A stretch of 64,000 nucleotides of DNA from an uncultured Enterobacteriaceae bacterium (lineage in GTDB: Bacteria; Pseudomonadota; Gammaproteobacteria; Enterobacterales; Enterobacteriaceae): assembly GCA_947631255.1 (NCBI GenBank), contig CANRKT010000003.1, forward strand, positions 46,038 to 110,037, given 5' to 3'. The notes under the pieces are model-generated. The model was not told the DNA's origin. It was given only the letters and a program-made list of their open reading frames with translations, and searched no databases. The translations under genes and the position numbers were made by a program. This document shows positions 8,106 through 18,096 of the stretch, one piece after another; position 1 is the stretch's first letter; each line of letters starts with the position of its first letter.

Positions 8106-9375
8106 AATGAAACTCCTTTTGCGCTCGGGCAAAGAAGTCTTCATCGCCAAAGTTACCTGACTTTAATGCCAGTGAAAGTGTGTTATCGGTTGAACGAACC
8201 CAGGGGACGCCCGGAGAAATCGTCGGACCAATATAAAATGACTGGATACCTAAGATTTGAGCAACAATGCTCGAGGTCTCTCCACCCGCAATAATGAAGC
8301 GCTCAAAACCTGATTGCTGCAGTCTGGCTGCGATATCGGCAAACAGTTTTTCAACCGCCTGACTGCTGATTTCAGGACCAAAACGCTGCTGTATCTCCGC
8401 TAAAGTTTCGGGAGAAGAAGTCGCATAGAGTAATGGTGCCAGTGCATCATAACGATGAGCCTCAATCCAGTCGGTGAGTTCCTGCACATAGGCCTGCTGC
8501 TCTGACTCGCCTTGCAGAGCACGAGCAACATCAATCGCCTGACCCGCAGCTTGCTGCAAATAACGGGCAACTTGCTTATTGGTCATAACCGAACAAGAGC
8601 CAGATAGCACTACCGCCGAGCCTGAATGTGGTTTACCTGCATCTGTTGCTGGTTGGCTATTCTTCGTTTTATCCGCCCATTGACGTGCCAGCCCGATTGC
8701 CAGACCCGAACCACCGGTAACCAGCTTCATATCACGAAGCGCTTCACCTTGAGTCAGCAAGTGCTGCTCATTCAGCGCATCCAGCACCACATAGCGTTTA
8801 CCTTCATTTTTAAGGCGTTGAAGATGCTGTCTAACGGCATCAGTCCCCTGCTCCATGACGGAGTAAGCAACTAAACCGCACTCTCCCTTAGCCTGCTTCT
8901 CCATGACACGTAACAGATTGCTGTCAGTCATGGGTGTAACCGGATGGTGACGCATACCTGAATCACTCAGCAGCTGATCCATGACAAACAGATGGCCCTG
9001 ATACACCGTACGCCCGTTAACCGGCAGAGAAGGTGAAATAATCGTCTGTGTCTCGCCCAGTTTATCGAGCAAGGCATCAGTCACTGGACCAATATTGCCC
9101 TGCGCTGTGCTGTCAAAGGTTGAGCAATATTTAAAGTAAAATTGCTGGCACCCTTGTTGCTGTAACCACGCCAATGCACGCAGCGAATTCGCCACCGCCT
9201 GGCTTGCCGGGCAGGAACGAGATTTCAGGCTGATCACTACCGCCTCAGCCGTTACCTGAAAGTCCGCACTGGGTACACCATTGAGCTGAACGGTAGCCAT
9301 TCCGTTGTTGACCAGAAAGCTGGCAATATCCGTTGCCCCAGTGAAATCATCAGCAATAACACCCAGCTTCATCAT
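8098..9375 (-). CDS. otnK: 3-oxo-tetronate kinase (DUF1537 family)
   Basis: A four-carbon acid sugar kinase of 425 residues that phosphorylates 3-oxo-tetronate with ATP. The N-terminal substrate domain begins KLGVIADDFTGATDIASFLV (residues 3-22) with the typical DDFTGA motif. The C-terminal nucleotide domain contains GGSGLAIG, VLSGSCS and FIIAGGETSSIVAQ, which are characteristic of DUF1537 proteins. Two adjacent ATG codons (9375 and 9372) overlap the ltnD stop as ATGA. Either could be used; the cluster shows tight coupling from ltnD to otnC. Confidence 0.92.
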   Translation of the reverse strand: MMKLGVIADDFTGATDIASFLVNNGMATVQLNGVPSADFQVTAEAVVISLKSRSCPASQAVANSLRALAWLQQQGCQQFYFKYCSTFDSTAQGNIGPVTDALLDKLGETQTIISPSLPVNGRTVYQGHLFVMDQLLSDSGMRHHPVTPMTDSNLLRVMEKQAKGECGLVAYSVMEQGTDAVRQHLQRLKNEGKRYVVLDALNEQHLLTQGEALRDMKLVTGGSGLAIGLARQWADKTKNSQPATDAGKPHSGSAVVLSGSCSVMTNKQVARYLQQAAGQAIDVARALQGESEQQAYVQELTDWIEAHRYDALAPLLYATSSPETLAEIQQRFGPEISSQAVEKLFADIAARLQQSGFERFIIAGGETSSIVAQILGIQSFYIGPTISPGVPWVRSTDNTLSLALKSGNFGDEDFFARAQKEFHYA

Positions 9376-10286
9376 GATGCCTCCGATTTTCCTGGCAGCG
9401 TAATGCCGTTGAAAATTTTGATAACGGCACTGTCATCTTCTTTGCCGTAACCGGCATTACTGGCGCTGGTAAACATATTGAATGCTGTCGATGCCAGCGG
9501 CAGAGGAAAATGCAGCGCTTTAGCGGTGTCAGTCACTAAGCCTAAATCTTTCACAAAGATATCAACGGCTGATTTCGGTGTGTAATCACCGTCAACGACA
9601 TGGCGCATACGGTTCTCAAACATCCATGAGTTTCCAGCCGCGTTGGTGACCACTTCATACATAATATCCAGCGGGATATCAGCGCGAGCAGCCAGTGCCA
9701 TCGCTTCAGCACCTGCCGCAATATGCACGCCAGCCAGCAACTGGTGAATGATTTTGACTGTTGCTCCTAGGCCAATCTCTTCACCAATGCGATAAACTTT
9801 ACCGGCCACGGCATCCAGGACTGGCGCTAATTTTTCAAAAGCGAGATCAGAGCCAGAGGCCATTACTGTCATATCACCGTTAGCCGCTTTCGCCGCACCA
9901 CCTGATACCGGGGCATCCAGCATGATGAGCTGATGTTCTGCCAAACGTTGCTCAATCTGTTTCGCGTCCTGGGCCGAAATAGTTGAAGAAACCATCACGG
10001 CAGTAGCCGGCTTTAATTTGCTCGCCACCTGTGACTCACCGAACAAAATAGCATTTACCTGAGCGGCATTGACCACCAGCAACAGCACGGCATCAAGCTT
10101 ATCGGCGAAGGTATCTATCTTCGTCTCTGCCTGACGTGATCCTGCCTGCTGCAGGCGTGACAGCGCATCAGGATTAAGATCAACACCGTAAGTCACTAAC
10201 CCTGCCTTGATGCAAGATGATGCTGCACCAAAGCCCATGGAACCTAAGCCGATTACGGCAACAGCATAGTCAGAATTGTTCTTCAT
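9372..10286 (-). CDS. ltnD: L-threonate dehydrogenase (HIBADH family)
   Basis: A 304-residue NAD(P)-dependent dehydrogenase of the 3-hydroxyisobutyrate dehydrogenase family, expected to oxidise L-threonate to 2-oxo-tetronate, the first step of the pathway encoded downstream. Visible motifs are the Rossmann loop VIGLGSMGFG (about 11-20), the substrate loop DAPVSGG (about 124-130), the catalytic lysine segment GATVKIIHQ and the C-terminal GYGKEDDSAVIK. It is the first gene of the cluster, opposite the divergent regulator. The exact substrate (threonate or a related tetronate) is inferred from the gene set. Confidence 0.9.
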   Translation of the reverse strand: MKNNSDYAVAVIGLGSMGFGAASSCIKAGLVTYGVDLNPDALSRLQQAGSRQAETKIDTFADKLDAVLLLVVNAAQVNAILFGESQVASKLKPATAVMVSSTISAQDAKQIEQRLAEHQLIMLDAPVSGGAAKAANGDMTVMASGSDLAFEKLAPVLDAVAGKVYRIGEEIGLGATVKIIHQLLAGVHIAAGAEAMALAARADIPLDIMYEVVTNAAGNSWMFENRMRHVVDGDYTPKSAVDIFVKDLGLVTDTAKALHFPLPLASTAFNMFTSASNAGYGKEDDSAVIKIFNGITLPGKSEAS

Positions 10287-10359
10287 GATGGCAACCCTGT
10301 TAAAATTAGTGATTATTTGTTCGTTGATGTTAAATGTAAGGGATCCGAACGTATTTTTC

Positions 10360-10375
10360 GGTGATGATTGTCACA
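10360..10375 (-). promoter_or_regulatory. Candidate CRP site before ltnD
   Basis: On the minus strand TGTGA-CAATCA-TCACC matches the CRP consensus TGTGA-N6-TCACA with one mismatch. A -10-like TACATT lies at 10333-10338, which would place the CRP centre near -41 from a start around 10326. This fits cAMP-CRP activation of a catabolic operon. The rest of 10287-10606 is A+T rich, with no clear palindrome that I would assign to the regulator. Confidence 0.4.
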
Positions 10376-10606
10376 CATTTTAACAATGATAATCCCCCCA
10401 CTCTCAGGCTGATGATTCCCGCATTAGAGAAATAAATAATATATATTAATATCAATCAGTTAAATTTATTATCTAATTAAAAAATTGTGAACTAACAGGA
10501 TACGCTTGGTAGTAGAATACGTGAATTTATGATAATAATGATGCTGCTGACAGGCATACATCACAATATTTACCATGAGGTTTATCTTGAATAGAGAACA
10601 GAAACC

Positions 10607-11371
10607 GTGATTCCTATAGAGCGTCATCAACAGATTCTGACGCTGATCGCTTCCCGTGGCGTCGTCAGTATTAATGAGCTGACTGAGCGTCTCAACGTCT
10701 CACATATGACGGTGCGCCGTGATGTGCAAAAACTGGAGCAGGATGGATTACTGCTGTCCGTTTCTGGTGGCGTACGCTCGCCTGAGCGATTAGCCAGCGA
10801 ACCTTCTCACCAGGATAAGTCAGTGATGTTCAGCCAGCAGAAAGCGGCGATTGCTAAACTGGCTGCCCGACATATTCCTCTCAATAGCTGTATCTATCTC
10901 GATGCCGGTACCACGACACTTTCTCTCGCGCGTGAACTGGCTCACCGCAGTGACTTACTGATAGTCACTAATGACTTTGCCATTACGGGCTTTCTTATCG
11001 ATAGCAGCCAATGTCGCGTGATTCATACTGGCGGTACGCTATGTCGGGAGAACCGTTCTTCTGTCGGTGAAGCCGCCGCGCAGTCATTACGCAACTTATT
11101 TATTGATATCGCTTTTATCTCGACATCTTCGTGGAGTTTACGCGGTATTTCGACACCGAATGAAGATAAAGTGGCGGTCAAGCATGCAGCGATAGAAGCC
11201 AGTAGCCACCATATTCTGCTGTGTGATACCTCAAAATATGGCCGTATCGCCACCCATCTTGTGACACCCTTAACTGCGTTTAACCGGGTGATTACTGATA
11301 GCGGATTACCTGCCTCGGCACAAGAGACGCTGACAAACATGAGAATTGAAGTACTGACCACGGATGAATAG
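10607..11371 (+). CDS. ygbI: DeoR-family regulator of the tetronate cluster (YgbI-like)
   Basis: This 254-residue protein has an N-terminal winged helix (IERHQQILTLIASRGVVSIN, then VSHMTVRRDVQKLEQDGLL, about 28-49) and a C-terminal sugar-phosphate sensor domain with YLDAGTTTLSLARELA, VTNDF and HTGGTLCREN, typical of DeoR repressors. It is divergent from ltnD, so it most likely controls the cluster in response to a phosphorylated tetronate; that is inference. The start is GTG at 10607, since VIPIERHQQIL fits the family start and no in-frame ATG lies upstream. The ribosome site is weak. Confidence 0.88.
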   Translation: MIPIERHQQILTLIASRGVVSINELTERLNVSHMTVRRDVQKLEQDGLLLSVSGGVRSPERLASEPSHQDKSVMFSQQKAAIAKLAARHIPLNSCIYLDAGTTTLSLARELAHRSDLLIVTNDFAITGFLIDSSQCRVIHTGGTLCRENRSSVGEAAAQSLRNLFIDIAFISTSSWSLRGISTPNEDKVAVKHAAIEASSHHILLCDTSKYGRIATHLVTPLTAFNRVITDSGLPASAQETLTNMRIEVLTTDE

Positions 11372-11373
11372 AT

Positions 11374-11406
11374 AAAAAAATGGCGACCACCTGGGTGATC
11401 GCCATT
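11374..11406 (-). terminator. Rho-independent terminator of acnB, shared with ygbI
   Basis: AATGGCGA (11379-11386) pairs with TCGCCATT (11399-11406), with an inner CACC/GGTG pairing. Read on the minus strand, the stem ends in seven T residues, a strong terminator for acnB. On the plus strand CTATTTC follows, so it may also end ygbI. Confidence 0.85.
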
Positions 11407-11442
11407 CTATTTCAGTCTTTCTTCAGTGAGCGAATACGCGCC

Positions 11443-14040
11443 TCAGACAACTGTCTGGAAGATAACGCCATCGGCTTTCTCAGTATACTGACTGAGCTGG
11501 TCGAAGTTCAGATAACGGTAAGTATCCGCTGCTGTTTTATCTACCTGAGAGATAAAGGTCAGATACTCTTCTGGCGTTGGCAGTTTACCTAACAGAGAAG
11601 AAACAGCCGCCAGCTCTGCCGATGCGAGGAAGACATTAGCGCCAGTCCCTAAACGGTTCGGGAAGTTACGGGTAGAAGTAGAAACGACTGTCGCGCCATC
11701 TGCTACGCGCGCCTGGTTACCCATACACAGGGAACAACCCGGGATCTCGATACGCGCACCGCTCTTACCAAACACGCTGTAGTAACCTTCTTCGGTCAGC
11801 TGCGCGGCATCCATACGGGTTGGTGGAGCCACCCACAGACGCGTAGGCAGTTGCCCTTTATGGTTATCCAACAGTTTACCTGCTGCACGGAAGTGACCGA
11901 TGTTAGTCATGCAAGAACCGATAAAGACTTCATCAATCTTCTCGCCCGCTACATCAGATAACAGACGTGCATCATCAGGATCGTTCGGCGCACACAGAAT
12001 AGGTTCTTTAATGTCAGCCAGATCAATCTCGATAACGGCAGCATATTCTGCATCAGCATCGGCTTCCATCAGCTGTGGATCCGCCAGCCATTTTTCCATG
12101 CCCTGAATACGACGTTCGAGAGTACGACGATCGCCATAACCTTCAGCAATCATCCACTTCAGCAACACGATATTCGAGTTCAGATACTCTTCAATTGGCT
12201 CACGATCAAGCTTGATAGTACAACCCGCAGCAGAACGCTCTGCCGAAGCATCGGTCAGTTCAAATGCCTGTTCAACTTTTAACGTTGGCAGACCTTCGAT
12301 TTCAAGGATGCGACCAGAGAAGATGTTTTTCTTGCCCTTCTTCTCAACAGTCAGCAAGCCCTGACGGATAGCGTACAGCGGAATGGCATGCACTAAATCA
12401 CGCAGGGTGATACCAGGCTGCATTTCGCCTTTAAAGCGCACCAGTACTGATTCAGGCATATCCAGTGGCATTACGCCCGTTGCTGCAGCGAAAGCGACTA
12501 AACCAGAGCCGGCTGGGAAAGAGATACCAATCGGGAAACGGGTGTGAGAGTCACCACCGGTACCGACGGTATCTGGCAGCAGCATACGGTTCAGCCAGGA
12601 GTGAATAACACCATCACCAGGACGCAGTGAGACACCGCCACGGTTCATAATAAAGTCTGGCAGAGTGTGGTGAGTGGTCACGTCAACCGGCTTAGGATAG
12701 GCCGCGGTGTGACAGAAAGACTGCATCACTAAATCTGCTGAGAAGCCAAGGCAGGCAAGGTCTTTCAGTTCATCACGCGTCATTGGACCCGTGGTGTCTT
12801 GGGAACCGACAGACGTCATTTTCGGTTCACAGTAAGCGCCAGGGCGAATACCTGCTACGCCGCAGGCACGACCGACCATTTTCTGTGCCAGGGAGTAACC
12901 ACGCGTACTTTCAGCAACATCTTTAGCCTGAACAAAGACTTCACTGTGCGGCAGGGACAAGGCTTCACGTGCTTTCGTTGTCAGAGCACGACCGATGATC
13001 AGTGGTATACGGCCACCGGCACGGACTTCGTCCAGCAGAACCTCTGTTTTCAGCTCAAAAGAAGCAATCAGTTCGTTGGTATCATGGTTACGTACTTCGC
13101 CAAGATACGGATAGATGTCAATCACATCCCCCATATTCAGGTCAGAAACGTCAACTTCGATTGGCAGAGCACCCGCATCTTCCATGGTGTTAAAGAAGAT
13201 TGGCGCAATTTTACCGCCGAGTACCACACCACCGCCACGTTTGTTAGGGACATATGGGATATCTTCACCCATAAACCACAGCACTGAGTTAGTCGCAGAT
13301 TTACGTGAAGAACCCGTTCCGACCACGTCGCCGACATAGGCTAATGGGAAACCTTTTTTATTCAACGCTTCGATTTGCTTAATCGGACCAATCTGGCCAT
13401 TGTTGTCCGGCTCAATGCCTTCACGTTCAGTCTTCAGCATCGCTAAAGCATGAAGTGGGATATCAGGGCGTGACCATGCATCCGGTGCAGGAGAAAGATC
13501 ATCGGTGTTGGTTTCACCAGTGACTTTGAAGACGGTAACGGTAATTTTCTCAGCAAGTTTTGGACGAGAAAGGAACCATTCGGCGTCAGCCCAGGCTTTA
13601 ACAACCTGCTGAGCATAGGTGTTACCCGCTTTTGCTTTCTCTTCTACATCGTAGAAATTATCAAACATCAGCAGCGTATTGGAAAGCGCTTTAGCCGCGA
13701 TTGGCGCCAAGGTTTCGTTATCAAGGGCATCGATCAGCGGATGAATATTATAACCGCCCTGCATGGTGCCAAGCAGTTCAATGGCCTTCTCAGGGGAGAT
13801 CAGCGCAGAGGTTGCTTCACCCTTGGCGATGGCAGCCAGGAAGCCTGCTTTTACATAAGCCGCTTCATCAACACCTGGCGGGACACGATTGGTAATAAGA
13901 TCCAGCAGGAATTCTTCTTCGCCTGCTGGTGGATTTTTCAGCAGTTCAACCAATGCGGCCATTTGGGTAGCATCTAAGGGTTTTGGAACGATCCCTTCAG
14001 CAGCACGTTCAGCCACGTGCTTACGGTATTCTTCTAGCAC
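11443..14040 (-). CDS. acnB: Aconitate hydratase B
   Basis: The main TCA-cycle aconitase, isomerising citrate and isocitrate via aconitate with a [4Fe-4S] cluster. The 865 residues equal the E. coli length. The N-terminal HEAT-like domain is followed by the swivel and catalytic domains; cluster ligands are at C710 ([10 protein letters not shown]) and C769/C772 (PGCSLCMGN). The start is GTG at 14040 ([16 protein letters not shown]) with GAGGAG seven bases upstream; the longer open frame to 14223 contains no family sequence. It is single, with its own terminator. yacH, found nearby in E. coli, is missing here. Confidence 0.97.
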   Translation of the reverse strand: MLEEYRKHVAERAAEGIVPKPLDATQMAALVELLKNPPAGEEEFLLDLITNRVPPGVDEAAYVKAGFLAAIAKGEATSALISPEKAIELLGTMQGGYNIHPLIDALDNETLAPIAAKALSNTLLMFDNFYDVEEKAKAGNTYAQQVVKAWADAEWFLSRPKLAEKITVTVFKVTGETNTDDLSPAPDAWSRPDIPLHALAMLKTEREGIEPDNNGQIGPIKQIEALNKKGFPLAYVGDVVGTGSSRKSATNSVLWFMGEDIPYVPNKRGGGVVLGGKIAPIFFNTMEDAGALPIEVDVSDLNMGDVIDIYPYLGEVRNHDTNELIASFELKTEVLLDEVRAGGRIPLIIGRALTTKAREALSLPHSEVFVQAKDVAESTRGYSLAQKMVGRACGVAGIRPGAYCEPKMTSVGSQDTTGPMTRDELKDLACLGFSADLVMQSFCHTAAYPKPVDVTTHHTLPDFIMNRGGVSLRPGDGVIHSWLNRMLLPDTVGTGGDSHTRFPIGISFPAGSGLVAFAAATGVMPLDMPESVLVRFKGEMQPGITLRDLVHAIPLYAIRQGLLTVEKKGKKNIFSGRILEIEGLPTLKVEQAFELTDASAERSAAGCTIKLDREPIEEYLNSNIVLLKWMIAEGYGDRRTLERRIQGMEKWLADPQLMEADADAEYAAVIEIDLADIKEPILCAPNDPDDARLLSDVAGEKIDEVFIGSCMTNIGHFRAAGKLLDNHKGQLPTRLWVAPPTRMDAAQLTEEGYYSVFGKSGARIEIPGCSLCMGNQARVADGATVVSTSTRNFPNRLGTGANVFLASAELAAVSSLLGKLPTPEEYLTFISQVDKTAADTYRYLNFDQLSQYTEKADGVIFQTVV

Positions 14041-14532
14041 GACATTCTCCTCACTTTCATTGTCATATGGCGCTACCAGGCTTCTATCTTCTCGCTCCTG
14101 TGAGCAGCAGTCTGTAGGGTAAATGCCCGGTTTCGCGTCGGGCAGCATAGCAGGATTTATAACCTCTGTTAATGTGTTTACAAAAAAGCAACATAAAACA
14201 TTAGCTGAATCGTTAAGATTCATAGACTCGTCATACGTTAAGTTACCTGAGCATGGCCGGCACCGACAAGCAATTCGAGTTATTTTAGGGTGGGGATTAC
14301 TTTTCGTTATGAGTTATCGGGTAAGGGGTCTGTACGCAAGATGGTGTCATTGCCTAATCTTGATATGTTCAATTCAATATCAAAATAAGGTTACCCTCAC
14401 CGTCTGTGTTGGCCGCCTGGACGGTCACTTCTGAGAAAAGGCATTTATACAGGAGTTTTTAAGGTTCGGTAGTCGCTGGCGCGGGCAACAGTGCGCATCA
14501 GGCACTACGCGCCATCCTCGGCGCACAAAAAC
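14041..14532. other. acnB leader/promoter region and an unexplained hairpin
   Basis: These 490 bases lie between the acnB start and the lpd terminator. A 14-base stretch, GCTGAATCGTTAAG (14204-14217), fits the Cra (FruR) consensus RSTGAAWCSNTHHW at all but the last position. Further away, TGGCGCG (14477-14483) pairs with CGCGCCA (14508-14514) around an inner AGTGC/GCACT, a stable hairpin of unknown role. I see no convincing gene; small frames here lack ribosome sites. Confidence 0.4.
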
Positions 14533-14561
14533 AAAAAACGACCCATTATGGATCGTTTTTT
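14533..14561 (-). terminator. Terminator of lpd
   Basis: On the minus strand AAAAAACGATCC-ATAAT-GGGTCGTTTTTT forms an A/T-flanked hairpin with one G-U pair, followed by GTTTTTG. It lies 22 bases past the lpd stop. Confidence 0.85.
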
Positions 14562-14583
14562 AGATAGCAGAATAGCAGCTAGA

Positions 14584-16011
14584 TTACTTTTTCTTCTTCG
14601 CTTTTGCGTTTGGTAAATCAGTAATGCTACCTTCGAAGATCTCTGCGGCCAGGCCTACAGATTCATGCAAGGTTGGGTGAGCATGGATAGTCAGTGCTAA
14701 ATCTTCAGCATCACAACCCATCTCAATGGCCAGACCGATTTCACCCAGCAACTCGCCACCGTTAGTACCAACAATAGCACCACCAATAACACGATGAGTT
14801 TCTTTATCGAAAATCAGCTTAGTCACACCGTCTGCACAATCAGAAGCGATAGCACGGCCAGATGCCGCCCATGGGAAGGTCGCCGTTTCGTAGCTAATAC
14901 CTTTCTCTTTCGCTTCTTTCTCAGTCAGACCAACCCAAGCAACTTCTGGCTCGGTATAAGCAATCGACGGGATCACTTTCGGGTCAAAGTAGTGCTTCAG
15001 ACCAGAGATAACTTCAGCGGCAACGTGGCCTTCATGCACACCTTTGTGTGCCAGCATCGGCTGACCGACGATATCACCGATAGCAAAAATGTGTGGCACG
15101 TTGGTACGCATTTGCTTATCAACGCGAATAAAGCCACGATCGTCAACTTCAACGCCAGCTTTGCCTGCGTCAAGGTTTTTACCGTTAGGTACACGGCCGA
15201 TAGCCACCAGCACAGCGTCATAACGCTGTGGTTCAGCAGGTGCTTTTTTACCTTCCATGGTCACATAGATACCGTCTTCTTTAGCTTCAACAGCGGTAAC
15301 TTTAGTTTCCAGGAGCAGGTTGAACTTCTTGCTGATACGCTTAGTAAAGACTTTAACGATGTCTTTGTCTGCCGCAGGAATGACCTGGTCAAACATTTCA
15401 ACTACATCGATATTTGAACCCAGAGCATGGTAAACGGTACCCATTTCCAGACCGATGATACCACCGCCCATAACCAGAAGGCGCTCAGGAACGGTTTTCA
15501 GCTCCAGTGCGTCGGTTGAGTCCCAGATACGTGGATCATGATGTGGGATAAAGGGCAGTTCAATTGGACGAGAACCCGCTGCGATAATAGCGTTATCGAA
15601 GTTAACCGTGGTTGGACCATTTTCGCCGTCAACCACCAGGGTATTAGCACCAGTAAATTTAGCCAGGCCATTAACAACTTTAACTTTACGGCCTTTCGCC
15701 ATACCTGACAAACCGCCAGTTAACTGGTTAATAACCTTCTCTTTCCAGGTACGAATCTTGTCGATATCGGTTTTCGGCTCACCGAAAACAATACCGTGTT
15801 CAGCCAGCGCTTTCGCTTCTTCGATGACTTTAGCAACGTGCAGCAAAGCTTTAGAAGGGATACAGCCGACGTTCAGACAAACACCGCCCAGGGTGCTGTA
15901 ACGCTCAACCAGGACAGTCTCCAGACCTAAGTCAGCGCAACGGAAAGCAGCAGAGTAGCCTGCAGGACCTGCCCCAAGTACCACGACCTGAGTTTTAATT
16001 TCAGTACTCAT
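14584..16011 (-). CDS. lpd: Dihydrolipoamide dehydrogenase (E3)
   Basis: The FAD enzyme reoxidises dihydrolipoyl groups of the pyruvate and 2-oxoglutarate dehydrogenase complexes and the glycine cleavage system. The 475 residues show the FAD loop VLGAGPAGYSAA, the redox disulphide C45/C50 in GGVCLNVGC, the NAD loop VMGGGIIGLEMG, FAIGDIVG and the active-site HAHPTLHES near the C-terminus. ATG 16011 gives the family start MSTEIKTQVVVLG; the adjacent ATG 16014 is also possible. It lies downstream of aceEF but has a terminator and a promoter-like region between. Confidence 0.97.
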   Translation of the reverse strand: MSTEIKTQVVVLGAGPAGYSAAFRCADLGLETVLVERYSTLGGVCLNVGCIPSKALLHVAKVIEEAKALAEHGIVFGEPKTDIDKIRTWKEKVINQLTGGLSGMAKGRKVKVVNGLAKFTGANTLVVDGENGPTTVNFDNAIIAAGSRPIELPFIPHHDPRIWDSTDALELKTVPERLLVMGGGIIGLEMGTVYHALGSNIDVVEMFDQVIPAADKDIVKVFTKRISKKFNLLLETKVTAVEAKEDGIYVTMEGKKAPAEPQRYDAVLVAIGRVPNGKNLDAGKAGVEVDDRGFIRVDKQMRTNVPHIFAIGDIVGQPMLAHKGVHEGHVAAEVISGLKHYFDPKVIPSIAYTEPEVAWVGLTEKEAKEKGISYETATFPWAASGRAIASDCADGVTKLIFDKETHRVIGGAIVGTNGGELLGEIGLAIEMGCDAEDLALTIHAHPTLHESVGLAAEIFEGSITDLPNAKAKKKK

Positions 16012-16097
16012 CATGACCTCTTAATTGGTTTCCGGCAGTCTGACGTTATTTATTTTCTTAACGCCCATCATCTACCGGGACGCTCTATCAATTATTA

Positions 16098-16132
16098 TTT
16101 TACAAAATTGTTAACAATTTTGAAACAACAAA
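16098..16132 (-). promoter_or_regulatory. Candidate lpd promoter with an 18-bp palindrome
   Basis: The palindrome AAAATTGTTAACAATTTT (16104-16121) is perfect. On the minus strand TTTCAA and TAAAAT, 17 bases apart, could serve as -35 and -10 and bracket the palindrome. GTTAAC-containing sites of this kind are typical of ArcA, which represses lpd in E. coli. The assignment is inference from sequence resemblance. Confidence 0.4.
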
Positions 16133-16191
16133 CAACAAAACGTCTTAGCTATGCGTCCATTAATCTTAGATAACTTGATGAGATTAACAGA

Positions 16192-16216
16192 AAAAAGCCG
16201 ACCGATTGGCCGGCTT
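16192..16216 (-). terminator. Terminator of the pdhR-aceEF operon
   Basis: On the minus strand AAGCCGGCC-AATC-GGTCGGCTT is followed by TTTTC, just past the aceF stop. It separates aceF from lpd, although read-through to lpd is known in relatives. Confidence 0.85.
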
Positions 16217-16222
16217 CGTCAA

Positions 16223-18082
16223 TTACATCACCAGACGGCGAATATCTGACAGCGTGTTATTGATAATGGTGATAAAGCGCGCACCATCTGCACCGTCGAT
16301 AACACGGTGATCGAAGGAGAGCGAAATCGGCATCATCAGACGCGGTGTAAACTCTTTACCGTTCCAGACAGGTTCCATTGCTGACTTGGAAACACCAAGA
16401 ATGGCCACTTCTGGCGCATTGACGATTGGGGCAAAGTGAGTCGTCCCGATACCGCCAAGGCTTGAGATAGTGAAGCATCCACCTTGCATATCACCTGCAG
16501 TCAATTTACCAGCACGCGCCTTTTTAGAGACTTCGATCAATTCACGTGACAGTTCAATGATGCCTTTCTTGTTCACATCTTTGAACACTGGAACAACCAG
16601 ACCGTTTGGCGTATCAACCGCAACACCGATATTGATGTATTTTTTCAGGGTCAGTTTCTGAGCGTCTTCAGACAATGAGCTGTTAAAGCGTGGCATTTGC
16701 TCAAGCGCTGCAGCGACAGCCTTCATGATGAAGACAACTGGGGTGATTTTCACATCCAGTTTACGCTTCTCTGCTTCAACGTTCTGCTGTTTACGGAACG
16801 CTTCCAGATCAGTGATATCTGTTTTGTCGAAGTGCGTAACATGCGGGATCATCACCCAGTTACGGCTCAGGTTAGCACCAGAGATCTTCTGAATACGACC
16901 CAGTTCAACCACTTCGACTTCACCAAACTTGCTGAAGTCAACTTTCGGCCATGGCAGCATGCCTGGCAGGCCACCACCGGTCGCAGCAGGTGCCGCTTCC
17001 GCACGTTTAACCGCGTCTTTCACATAAGTCTGAACGTCTTCACGCAGGATACGGCCTTTACGTCCGGTTCCTTTGACTTTTGCCAGGTTAACACCAAACT
17101 CACGCGCCAGACGACGAATCAGTGGGGTGGCATGAACGTAAGCGTCGTTTTCAGCAAACTCAGACTTAGCTTCAGCTTTTGCCGCTGGAGCAGCAGGTTT
17201 AGCAGCCGAAGGTGCAGCAGCTGGTGCTGGAGCCGCAGCAGCGGCTGGAGCAGCGCCTTCTACTTCGAAGACCATGATCAGTGAGCCGGTAGAGACTTTA
17301 TCGCCAGTAGCAATTTTAATCTCTTTCACGGTACCAGCAAACGGCGCTGGAACTTCCATGGAAGCTTTATCACCTTCAACAGTAATCAGTGACTGTTCAG
17401 CTGCAACTTTGTCGCCAACCTTAACCATTACCTCGGTCACTTCAACTTCGTCATCACCGATATCTGGAACGTTAACATCTTTAGCACCAGAAGCTGCAGC
17501 AGGTGCCGCGGCTGGCGCTGCAGCTGCAGGAGCTGAAGCCGGAGCTGCACCTTCAACTTCGAAGACCATAATCAATGAGCCGGTAGAGACTTTATCGCCA
17601 GTAGCAATTTTAATCTCTTTCACGGTGCCAGCAAACGGCGCCGGAACTTCCATGGACGCTTTATCGCCTTCAACAGTAATCAGTGACTGTTCAGCTGCAA
17701 CTTTATCGCCAACTTTAACCATGATTTCGGTGACTTCAACTTCATCAGAACCAATGTCTGGTACGTTGACGTCTTTTGCCGCACTTGCAGCAGCAGGTGC
17801 TGCAGCTTTGCTCTCTTCTGCCTTAGCAGGCGCAGCAGCTGCTGCACCTTCGGCGGATTCGAAAATCATGATCAGTTTGCCAGTCTCAGTTTTTTCACCA
17901 ACAGAGATTTTGATCTCTTTGACGATACCAGCCTGTGGAGACGGGACTTCCATAGAGGCTTTGTCGCCTTCTACGGTAATAAGCGATTGTTCAGTTTCAA
18001 CTTTATCGCCTACTTTGACCAGAATTTCGGTGATTTCAACTTCATCAGAACCGATGTCTGGTACTTTGATTTCGATAGTCAT
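16223..18082 (-). CDS. aceF: Dihydrolipoamide acetyltransferase (E2) of pyruvate dehydrogenase
   Basis: The core of the pyruvate dehydrogenase complex, moving acetyl groups from E1 to CoA. The 619 residues hold three tandem lipoyl domains with the modified lysines K41, K141 and K239, each in EGDKASME. Ala/Pro-rich linkers follow, then a peripheral-subunit-binding domain ([20 protein letters not shown]) and the C-terminal catalytic domain ending with [15 protein letters not shown]. Domains 2 and 3 are almost identical at the DNA level, unlike domain 1, which suggests gene conversion. It starts 14 bases after the aceE stop. Confidence 0.97.
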   Translation of the reverse strand: MTIEIKVPDIGSDEVEITEILVKVGDKVETEQSLITVEGDKASMEVPSPQAGIVKEIKISVGEKTETGKLIMIFESAEGAAAAAPAKAEESKAAAPAAASAAKDVNVPDIGSDEVEVTEIMVKVGDKVAAEQSLITVEGDKASMEVPAPFAGTVKEIKIATGDKVSTGSLIMVFEVEGAAPASAPAAAAPAAAPAAASGAKDVNVPDIGDDEVEVTEVMVKVGDKVAAEQSLITVEGDKASMEVPAPFAGTVKEIKIATGDKVSTGSLIMVFEVEGAAPAAAAAPAPAAAPSAAKPAAPAAKAEAKSEFAENDAYVHATPLIRRLAREFGVNLAKVKGTGRKGRILREDVQTYVKDAVKRAEAAPAATGGGLPGMLPWPKVDFSKFGEVEVVELGRIQKISGANLSRNWVMIPHVTHFDKTDITDLEAFRKQQNVEAEKRKLDVKITPVVFIMKAVAAALEQMPRFNSSLSEDAQKLTLKKYINIGVAVDTPNGLVVPVFKDVNKKGIIELSRELIEVSKKARAGKLTAGDMQGGCFTISSLGGIGTTHFAPIVNAPEVAILGVSKSAMEPVWNGKEFTPRLMMPISLSFDHRVIDGADGARFITIINNTLSDIRRLVM

Positions 18083-18096
18083 TATCTATTTACCTC

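Noticed and set aside
14040..14223. Longer N-terminus of acnB
   Set aside because: The extra 61 residues match nothing in AcnB, and GAGGAG sits correctly before GTG 14040.
14123..14434. Open frame of 103 codons between acnB and lpd as a gene replacing yacH
   Set aside because: It starts inside the acnB leader region, lacks a ribosome site and shows no coding character.
14794..15417. Open frame of 207 codons antisense to lpd
   Set aside because: It lies wholly inside a conserved gene, has no ribosome site and no family features; codon bias of lpd keeps the opposite frame open.
17260..17780. Tandem DNA repeat as a mobile or CRISPR-like array
   Set aside because: The repeat is explained by the lipoyl domains of aceF; there are no short regular spacers anywhere in the window.
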